Source of the DNA: Prorocentrum cordatum
Taxonomy: Eukaryota; Sar; Dinophyceae; Prorocentrales; Prorocentraceae
Direction: 5' to 3'
DNA length: 32,616 bases
Assembly: GCA_963575745.1 (NCBI GenBank)
Contig: CAUYUJ010014753.1
Span: 342,010 to 374,625 of the forward strand
This document shows, one piece after another, positions 1 through 6,727 of the stretch. Position 1 is the stretch's first letter, and every line of letters starts with the position of its first letter. Both the position numbers and the translations under genes were made by a program. Under the pieces are notes generated by a model. It ran no database searches. It saw only the letters and a program-made list of their open reading frames with translations, and had not been told where the DNA came from.

Positions 1-418
1 CTTGCGCGCCGCGGCCGCCAGATCCCCAGGCCCCCGATAATCTTCGGTGGCCCCGCCCCCCGCGCCGACTCGCCCACTCTGCACGCCGCGGCCGCCGGGC
101 CCCTGGGCCCCCCACAGAACAGAGCATAACACTACACCACCGAACATAACATATCCGATCATAACGCACCATTTCACGACATACCATATGTTTTCGCAAC
201 ACAGCATGACAGAGCAGCGCATACCATAGCACACATCACAGCACATATCACCACATAACATGACAAAGCAAGCATACCATAACAAATCAACCAGGACTGA
301 ACATGCCAAACCAGAACATGGCACAGCATCACAAATCCTTGCACACCATATCTTAGCACAACACGGCAACACAACGCCGACTGACGGCCCAAGACGGTCG
401 CTGGCGCTCCCAGGGCGG
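1..418. other. Non-coding flank, AT-richer degenerate CATA/ACA repeats
   Basis: No coding region is supported. From about 120 to 360 the sequence is a loose, degenerate repetition of short words such as ACATA, CATAACA and ACCATA, with lower GC than its neighbours. The first 110 bases are C-rich. Confidence 0.5.
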
Positions 419-515
419 CCCTAGAGGAGGAGGAGGAGGAGGAAGAGGAGGGGGAGGAGGAGGAGGAGGAGGAAGAGGAGGAGGAGGAGGAGGGAGGAGG
501 AGGAGGAGGGAGGTG
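419..515. repeat. GGA/GAG trinucleotide purine tract
   Basis: About 97 bases of nearly pure GGA/GAG with scattered A/G changes. It is a homopurine-homopyrimidine tract able to form triplex DNA. The poly-Glu, poly-Ser and poly-Pro frames it opens on either strand are repeat artefacts. Confidence 0.9.
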
Positions 516-764
516 GAGCACATCAGAACATAACATGGAATAACACCGTCCGAGACCACCGCGCCCCACGCACATCGTTGCGCGCGCGCCTTCGGGATCC
601 AGCGCCGGAGGTTTCGGCGGGGATCGCTCGCAGCAAACAATTCGGCTTCGGGGGCGGCCCCCATCCTAAGGGCAAAGAGTGAGCGTTGTGTACGTCTGTG
701 GGGCAGCGATCGCGCTCCCTTTGCTGGCAGCCATTTCGGGGCGCACGGCCGCCCCTCGCACTCG

Positions 765-892
765 GCGCCCAGACTCGCACTGCATACTCGCACTTCGCAC
801 TCGCACCCCGCAGTCGCCCCCCGCACTGCGCGCCCACACTCGCACATCCTACTCGCACCCCGCACTCGCGCCCGCACACTCACCCCCCCCCC
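765..892. repeat. Degenerate CACTCGC/CCCCGCACTCG minisatellite
   Basis: Repeated ACTCGCAC, CCCCGCACTCG and CGCCCGCACTC words with an irregular 9-18 bp period, ending in a run of C. The reverse complement of these words makes up the array at 1583-1850, so the two arrays are in opposite orientation. Confidence 0.75.
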
Positions 893-1004
893 CCCCGCTT
901 TGCGCCCGCGCGACGCGAGAGCGAGGCGCGGGCCAGCTCGGCGCACGAAGTCGGGGACGCCCGCCCCACGGTGAATTCGCACTTCGCACGCGAGGAATCA
1001 GCTC

Positions 1005-1575
1005 GGACAACCAACTCGCGAAATCCATTCGGCACCTCCGATCGCGAAACCAAGGCGGCAAATCAACGCGGCACATCAACTGGCGAAGTCAACTCGGCAG
1101 GGCGCCCCGCGAGATCAAGTCTAGAGATCAACTCGGCAAGTCAACTCGGGAAATCAACCCGGCAAACCAACTCGGGAAAACAACCTGGGAAATCAATTCG
1201 GGAAATCAATTCGGGAAATCAACGCGGGGAACCAACTCGCAGTTCGCAGTTGGAATGGCAAGTCAAAGGCCAAGAAGTCAACGCCAATTCAACTCGCCAT
1301 CTCAGCGTTCAGCGCAAGCCAACTCCACACATCAACTCGGGAAATCAGCTATGTAAATCAACTATGTAAAACAATTCTGTAAATCAACTCTATAAATCAG
1401 CTCTGTGATTCAATTCGGCAAATCAACTCCTGTAAATCTACTCGTTAAGTTTGTAAACCAACTCGGGAAACCAACTCAGCAAATCAACTCGGGAAATCAA
1501 ATCGGCAAATCAAATCGGTAAATCAAGTCTGTAAATCAAGTCGGGAAATCAACTCGTATAATCAAGTCGGTAAAT
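1005..1575. repeat. 12-bp AAATCAACTCGG tandem array
   Basis: At least 30 degenerate copies of a 12-13 bp unit, consensus AAATCAACTCGG with variants such as AAGTCAACTCGG, AAATCAATTCGG and AAATCAAGTCGG. Copies are cleanest at 1120-1225 and 1455-1575 and decayed between about 1235 and 1440. Long frames through it reading LGKSTREIN-like peptides are repeat translations and are not called as genes. Confidence 0.9.
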
Positions 1576-1582
1576 CAACTCG

Positions 1583-1850
1583 GAGTTTGGTGTGGGGTGT
1601 GAGTGTGGGGTGCGAGTGTGTGCGTAGACTGGGCGTAGAGTGTGGTGTGTGTGGGGTGCGGGTGTGGGCGTAGAGTGTGGGGTGTGAGTGTGGGGGTCGA
1701 GTGTGGGCGTGCAGTGTGGGGTGCGAGAGTGCGCGTAGACTGGGCGTAGAGTGTGGGCGCGAGTGTGAGAGGCGAGTGTGGAGTGCGAGTGTCGGCATGG
1801 AGTGTGGGCGCGAGTGTGTTCGGCGAGTGTGGGCGTCGAGTGCAATGCGT
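1583..1850. repeat. GTGTGGGG(T/C)GNGAGTGTGG minisatellite
   Basis: Tandem units of about 17-19 bp built from GTGTGGGCGTAGA and GTGGGGTGCGAGT words. It is the inverted counterpart of the array at 765-892, so the 12-bp array lies between two oppositely oriented, complementary repeats. Confidence 0.8.
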
Positions 1851-2288
1851 TTCTGGCCTCGAGCTAGTACTGGCCCCCAAGACATACACAAAGTGAGTGG
1901 TTTGCTTGAGCGAATTCGAGTGAATGAGGGCGTTCGATGTTCTCCCGTGCCATCCAGGAGAGATTTGCATTGTGGCTGTCTGCACCGTTGGAACCCTGCA
2001 CCCCCCGCCGCAACCGCGAACGTCGAGCCGCGACGGAACCAGACACCCGTAGTGTCTGGCCCGTATTTGTGGCAGCCTTTTGTCATATTGGGTGAGGGGG
2101 GCGAAGATCAAAGTGAAGTGTGGAGGGCACTTGCACATGGTGCTGGCAGCACGGCTGCCACTGAGGACCAGGGCTTAGATCCGTCCCAACAGACGGTACC
2201 AGCAGATATTCCATTCCTCCTTCTTCCCTTCCTCGCCCTCGTCCTCGCCCCCCTCGTCCGGGAGGCCTCTCCCCAATCCCTCCCCCAG
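1851..2288 (+). other. Upstream region with polypyrimidine acceptor tract
   Basis: No exon could be supported here. Bases 2210-2288 are strongly C/T-rich and end in TCCCCCAG, a good 3' splice acceptor directly before the first recognisable exon of the lipase-like gene. The gene's true 5' exon(s) may lie in or upstream of this stretch but were not identified. Confidence 0.45.
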
Positions 2289-4689
2289 CGCCTCCCCTGG
2301 AGAGGGTTCGCGCGTTCGTGGCGCTCAACGCCGGCGTGCTGTCGCCGGCGACCTACAACATCACGCAGAGGTTGCAGGATTGGGGGCTCGTGTACGACCA
2401 GGCGCAGCAGTTCTTCGTCCCGGAAGCGGAGCTCAACGAGACGGGCGACAATCTGTCGCTGCTCCGCGCCGAGACGGAGGTCGAGGCGCTCACCGACGAG
2501 GCTTCCCAGATTCGGGCCACCGCCGCCGAGGTCGACGACGCCGCGTTCGCGGAGCACTTCCGCGGCGCGCGCGGCCCGGAGTGCGACGGGAGCGGCGACG
2601 GCACGGCCCCCTGCCTCGGCGACCACGGCGCGGCCATGTCTGTTTACGAGGACGCCAAGAACAAGGTCCTCGTTTTCCATGGCAGCTGGGACCCGTCCGA
2701 GTATAACTACATGATGTGGGCGCACAAGGCGGGCCGTTCCTTCTGTTCCTCCTCTTCCTCCTCCTCTTCCCTCCTCCTCCTCCTCCTCCTCCTCCTCCTC
2801 TTCCTCCTCCTCCTGGCAGGCACGGGCGGCGATGATGTCCAGATCCATGGCCTCATGGTCTGGACACCGATGGGCTTGATCCCATGCCAGACCGCACGTC
2901 ATTCATGGGGCCATGGCATAGGAATCCAGACCGCGAGGCCGTGGGAATGGATATGTTATCCGCCCACGACTGAAGGCGACGGTTGAGGAGGAGGACGGGG
3001 ACGATCAGGAGGAGGAGGAGGAGGTCGAGGAAGGGGGGAAGGGAGGGAGGGTTGGAGGAGATCCAGAAGGGTAGTAGGAGAAGGTGTGGGTCTTAGAGCG
3101 CTTCGAGCGCGCCCTGAACATCATGTGGTCGATCCAGGCGGAGCAGGAGGCCACCGCCGAGATGGCCGAGCGCTCCTACGGCGCGTACGTCGAAGGCCAG
3201 TACGAGGTCGCAGGGCGCCACCTACTTATCCGAACACCTATCCTGCATCGGCCCATCCTGGGCCCAGGATCAGTTCACACGCCTCCCTGGCCAAGCCAGG
3301 AGGGCGTGTGCAACGATCCTGGAACCAGGGTGGGCCTGGCCAGGATCGGTGTGGCGTATAGTTTGCGTCCTCCCACGAGGGTGCAGAAGACGAGAAAGTG
3401 ATCCGCTGCGCCTTCCATGACTTCGAGTACAAGCCAGCGCCCGACGCGGACGCGGTTGCTCTGGCGACCCAGCTGCTCGGGTCGGACATCATAGCTTCAG
3501 GTTTCTGGGAAATGGTGAAGGAAATCGTGCGCCAGGTCATCCCCGAGGGTGGCGAGCTCTTCAAGACGGTGTACCTCACCGGCTCTGGCAGGGGCGGCAC
3601 TTTCGCGGCGCTCGTGAGCATGTGGCTGAAGAGGTTGGACGCTACAGCATTGAGCACCTACGTCTTCGCACCGGACGGGGGATGGCAGTGCCTCGCCCGA
3701 AGGCTCTACGCCAGGGACATCACGGCGCACGACGACCACTCCCACATCCTGGTGTATTCTCACATCATGGACGCGTACGCCGGAGCGCTGGACAAGGCAC
3801 TGGCGGCGCACAGAAGGGCGTGGCACGAGGGGGGCGGCTTCCGAGAGGCCCTCTCGGACGCCCCTGGGCCCCGTGCCCTTCCTGGAGAGGCCGCTCCCCC
3901 TCGCCCCAGCCCCGCCCGCGTGCCGCCACCAGGTGGCAGGCCAGGTTTGCCTCTACGGCTTCAGGAACTTCACCGGCGCCGTGCAGCGATTCTGCTCGAA
4001 GATCGTGGGGCACACCGGGCCCCAGCTCCTGTTCCGCGGCGAGTCCGGCCCGCCCGAGCCGGACCCCGCGGTCAAGAAGGCCAGGCGGTATTTCGACGCC
4101 TGCCACTACTTCACGCACTCGGTCTGGTACGCGGCGATCCTCCTGCTGGACGACGACGTGCTGGATCTGAGTGGCGCCACGGACGGCGGCTGCCAGACGG
4201 TGGCCTCCGTGCCCCGGGACGACGCGATGGAGGAGTGCCCGCTGTCGTCGCCAGCGGAGGTGGACTGCCAGCTCGCGGCCGTCACAGGGCAGGGGCTTCC
4301 CATGCAGGCTCGGGCGGCGCGTGAGTACGGCAGGCTCGCGCCGCGTCGACGCGGCGTCTGCCCCGGGGCGGGCCCTGGCGTTCCAGGTGAGTTGGAATCG
4401 GCCGACGTCGGACTACCTGCGCTGTCGGAGTGCCGCGATCGTGTCAGGTGGGCCCATTCCGATGGTGTCAGAAGCAACGCGCGAGTCGTCTCGACCCGAA
4501 CATGCCAGAACGGGGGTTGGCGCTAGAGGGGGTCAGCCAGCCAATCCCCTCCGATTTCTCCTGTTTAAGTGTTGAGCACCCCCCCCCGCCCCTCTCCCCG
4601 CAGACCCGGCTCCTTGGGTTGGCTCTGGCCCCGGTCAGCGCGTCCCCGGGAGGCGATGGCGATCGTGGGTTTCTCCCTGCTGGGTCTGA
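2289..4689 (+). CDS. Class 3 lipase-like protein, five exons, catalytic Ser replaced by Gly
   Basis: Predicted exons: 2289-2728, 3084-3206, 3380-3847, 3933-4320, 4604-4689; the 5' end is unknown. Introns 1-3 all join in phase 0. Class 3 (fungal-type) lipases are alpha/beta hydrolases that cut triacylglycerols. Family signs seen: NKVLVFHGSWDPSEYN matches the 'FRGT' strand region, GFWEMVKEIVRQV the helix before the elbow, KTVYLTGSGRGGTFAAL the GHSLGG nucleophile elbow, and SHILVYSHIMDAYAG the region of the catalytic Asp. Exon 4 gives CLYGFRNF and CHYFTHSVWYAA, possibly carrying the catalytic His. The codon at the usual Ser position (3587-3589) is GGC, Gly, so this may be a pseudoenzyme or non-canonical. 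With donor 4319 (GC) instead of 4321 (GT), the last exon would encode a C-terminal hydrophobic segment AMAIVGFSLLGLIFSVACC. The family call is by motif order and is inference. Confidence 0.6.
2729..3083 (+). other. Lipase-like gene intron 1 (GC-AG, 355 bp)
   Basis: Exon 1 ends CACAAG, the intron begins GCGGGC and ends GGAGAAG, and the next exon starts GTGTGGGTC. Both sides are phase 0. It contains a TCC tract (about 2748-2815), an imperfect hairpin with GTCCAGA/TCTGGAC arms at about 2838-2866, and a GGA tract before the acceptor, so the acceptor side is purine-rich instead of pyrimidine-rich. Confidence 0.6.
3207..3379 (+). other. Lipase-like gene intron 2 (GT-AG, 173 bp), introner-like
   Basis: The intron is bounded by direct repeats ACGAGG (3202-3207 and 3375-3380), as left by insertion of a mobile element. 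The last G of the first copy starts the GT donor and the AG of the second copy is the acceptor, so splicing restores one ACGAGG. Inside are an inverted pair ACACCTATCCTG (3234-3245) / CAGGATCGGTGT (3341-3352), a perfect 16-bp palindrome (3255-3270), a hairpin with 13 of 15 arm pairs (3276-3310) and GATCCTGG/CCAGGATC (3315-3322/3340-3347). Boundaries are phase 0. Confidence 0.65.
3848..3932 (+). other. Lipase-like gene intron 3 (GC-AG, 85 bp)
   Basis: Exon 3 ends CCGAGAG, the intron begins GCCCTC, is C-rich, and ends CCACCAG before GTGGCAGGCCAG. The frame of exon 3 and the different frame of exon 4 both join in phase 0, which supports these boundaries. A GAGAGGCC word occurs at the donor and again near 3886. 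Confidence 0.6.
4321..4603 (+). other. Lipase-like gene intron 4 (GT-AG, about 283 bp)
   Basis: A canonical donor GTGAGT at 4321 and a textbook acceptor: a long C tract followed by CTCTCCCCGCAG at 4603. An alternative GC donor two bases upstream changes the downstream frame and would give a hydrophobic C-terminal segment. Which is used cannot be decided from sequence. Confidence 0.55.
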
Positions 4690-5190
4690 TTTTCAGCGTG
4701 GCTTGCTGCGGTCCATGGGAGGGTGGACACAATCGGCCGCGCGCGGAGGGGAGTTAGGGGAGGGGGAAAGCTTCTTAGAAGCACCCCTGCTTCTCAGACC
4801 GCGCGGACCTTCTAGATGTCAGGGAGCCAGAGACGGGGTAACAGCAGTCGGGATAACAGGAAACGGCCGGCTCGAGGCATCAAATGGCCCTCTTGGTGCG
4901 GTGCAGCTTGTGTCGCTTTCGCGTTCGATGCAGCACCTTCCACATGCTGGCTGCGTTGCACATGTTCGGCTGCTGCACTGCAGCTTTCTGTTTTGGGCCC
5001 TCTGTTACCCGGCCTGTGGGGGTTGTTTGCAGTTTTTCCGCAACTAGTTGCCAACAAACTGCAGTGCAGTCGTTTTTGCGCCGCAGAAAAACGCAGTGCA
5101 TGTTTCTGTTCGGGCCGTCGCAGTTGTTCCACCTGGATCCCATGATGGGTCTGTTACCCCGCTCAGGCGCTGCCCGGTTCAGTGCTCCCC
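4690..5190. other. Non-coding stretch with a complex stem-loop
   Basis: No gene is supported. At 5029-5062 a GCAGTTT/AAACTGC pair encloses a perfect 12-bp palindrome GCAACTAGTTGC (5040-5051). Just downstream, a small hairpin (GTTTTTGCG/CAGAAAAAC type) lies between direct repeats GCAGTGCA at 5061-5068 and 5093-5100, possibly a tiny foldback insertion. Confidence 0.5.
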
Positions 5191-5191
5191 G

Positions 5192-5301
5192 AAGATGAAC
5201 GTGAGGCGATGTGAGGCCAGCGCCTTCTAAGAAGCAGCCTCACTCCAAGATGAACTTGAGGCGATGTGAGGCCAGCGCCTTCTAAGAAGCAGCCTCACTC
5301 T
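5192..5301. repeat. 55-bp unit duplicated in tandem
   Basis: Two nearly identical copies (5192-5246 and 5247-5301), each with AAGATGAAC(G/T)TGAGGCGA, then TGAGGCCAGCG, CTTCTAAGAAG and CAGCCTCACTC. Each unit holds inverted pairs TGAGGC/GCCTCA and the near-palindrome CTTCTAAGAAG. Confidence 0.9.
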
Positions 5302-5490
5302 AGGAAGCCTTCCCCCCTCCCCCCATACCCCCTCCGTGCGCGCCGCCAGCATGAGGCACCCGGCGCAGACGCTAGGCGTCCGCGGGCGGCTCCTCCTCCA
5401 GCGCCGGGCTCCCTCCCCCGCGCCCCTGCCAGGCGCACGAGAAGAGAGCCGCGCGGGGGTGCGGCGGATTGGGGCCCCGCCGCCCGCCAT

Positions 5491-5685
5491 TCGGGTCGGG
5501 CGAAAGGGGGGGATTGGGAAAGGGGGGGGTACGAAATTTGCTGCATGCAGCTGGTTTCGGCCTCACCGAGGGGCCCATTCCTCGATACATGGTCGCCTCC
5601 GGCGCCGGGAGGCGCCGGGAAAATCAGCTACGCGAGCTGATTCTCAAACCCCCCCTTTGCTATCCCCCCCTTTCGCCCGACCCGA
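5491..5685. mobile_element. 195-bp MITE with 24-bp perfect TIRs and GCCAT target duplication
   Basis: The left end reads TCGGGTCGGGCGAAA, seven G, AT; the right end is its exact reverse complement over 24 bp, and similarity continues inward (AAA plus a G/C run). The element is bounded by a 5-bp direct repeat GCCAT at 5486-5490 and 5686-5690. The interior has another inverted pair, CAGCT(A)CGCGAGCTG, near 5628-5640. It has no coding capacity, so it is a non-autonomous element; a 5-bp duplication resembles that of the family-1 elements. Confidence 0.85.
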
Positions 5686-5801
5686 GCCATGGGAGCCGTC
5701 CGCGGGCGTCCGAGGTTTGCGGCCACCTCTGTGAGCGCGCTAGCGGCGATGAAGGCAACGGCGAGTCCGTACGTATCTTAAGGGTGGGAGAACCACCCCG
5801 A

Positions 5802-5908
5802 CCCCGACAATTCGCGTTCACTAAACAGCCCTGGGCGTTTACTAAACAGCCCTGCCCTGTTCGATTCCTTCCATGGGTGCGGTTACTAAACGGCTTCGCT
5901 TGTCGGGG
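5802..5908. repeat. Short inverted-repeat element with ACTAAAC boxes
   Basis: CCCCGACAA at 5802-5810 and TTGTCGGGG at 5900-5908 are inverted repeats. Between them the word ACTAAAC occurs three times. No clear target duplication was seen, so this may be a decayed element related to family 1, whose 3' ends also carry CTAAA words. Confidence 0.45.
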
Positions 5909-5946
5909 TGCTTAGGATGGGGGTGGATTTTCTGCTCTCTAGGATT

Positions 5947-6196
5947 GTAGGTGGGAGTGGTTCGTGGCCCACCGTGTTTTCCCATAATCGGAGGTGGACA
6001 GACCTCCTATCCTGACACGTCGATTAGTGAATTGGCCGTTCTCGGTTCGCGAGAGGGCGTCGCGGCCGTCATTTCTGCGGGTCCAGGTCCGCTGGTGTCG
6101 GTCCCAGGCCGTTTTCATTAAAAGGAGGTTTATTACAGGGAGGTTTGTCCACCGCCGATGTAGGTGGGAGTGGTTCGTGGCCCACCGTGTTTTCCC
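5947..6196. repeat. Direct repeats of 37-41 bp flanking family-1 copy 1
   Basis: A 37-bp sequence beginning GTAGGTGGGAGTGG and ending CGTGTTTTCCC is identical at 5947-5983 and 6160-6196, and the match extends to about 41 bp with one change. The two copies directly flank the element at 5988-6158. This is far longer than a normal target duplication. Confidence 0.85.
5988..6158. mobile_element. Introner-like element family 1, copy 1 (171 bp)
   Basis: Ends TCGGAGGTGGACAGACC and, inverted, TCGGCGGTGGACAAACC. The interior shares TGACACGTCGATTAG, a CGGTTCGCGAGAGGGCG block and GTTTTCA(T/C)TAAA with copies at 6912-7083 and 9908-10072. Its length is a multiple of three and the minus-strand frame reads through it without a stop. 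No 5-bp duplication is seen; a 37-41 bp direct repeat flanks it instead. Confidence 0.8.
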
Positions 6197-6206
6197 GTAG
6201 CCCGTT

Positions 6207-6285
6207 CTGGGCGAGTTCGGCGTCGCAGAGACCAGGTTCCCAACCTCGCCGTTGACCAGCATGGCCGTTAGCGCCGCCTTGTCAT
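6207..6285 (-). CDS. Possible minus-strand exon, unknown protein
   Basis: The minus strand reads DKAALTAMLVNGEVGNLV then SATPNSP, which has coding-like composition, directly after a TAATCAG acceptor-like sequence. The same frame stays open through the flanking direct repeats and copy 1 of the element, to a stop near 5939. No family was recognised and no convincing donor was found. The composition is the only support. Confidence 0.25.
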
Positions 6286-6639
6286 CTGATTACAGTCGGG
6301 GCCCTGAAGAAGGAACCCTTTTGGTTGGGGAGGGGCTCCGTGTTCCTGAAGTGTTTCGCAGCTTGCCTCAGGTTTCCCTTCTGTCTTCGATGGGGAGTCG
6401 AAGTTTCACGTATGGAAAACAGGTGCCCCGTTCCTTATTTAGGGGTTCCTTAGGTCAACGCCCCGACTGTCTTTGGCGACCCAGGTTTTTCGATGTCTGT
6501 TCATGGGAGCCTCGGGTGGCAACATTGGAATCAGCTTTTCCTGCATGTGGACAGCGTGGGGGCCACATTTGGCCCATCCTCCTGCTCCTCCTCTCCCCTC
6601 CTGTTCCCCCTCCCCCTCATCGTTCTCCTAGCCCCCACG

Positions 6640-6702
6640 AATCCAGTCCAAATCCGGTCCAAATGTGTTCCAAATCTGGTCCAAATCAGGTCCAAATTGG
6701 AC
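6640..6702. repeat. Short tandem repeat of (G)GTCCAAAT
   Basis: Five or more 10-12 bp units such as AATCCAGTCC, AAATCCGGTCC, AAATCTGGTCC and AAATCAGGTCC run directly up to the first exon of the charged coiled-coil gene. Confidence 0.7.
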
Positions 6703-6727
6703 AGTGCCGGGGGCCACGCAGGCTCCC

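Noticed and set aside
353-982. Minus-strand 209-codon frame with poly-Pro
   Set aside because: It is driven by the GGA tract and the CACTCGC array; no recognisable content.
679-1369. Plus-strand frames across the AAATCAACTCGG array that could look like a repeat protein
   Set aside because: Two frames are equally open through the array, as expected from a 12-bp repeat, and copies diverge without regard to codon position.
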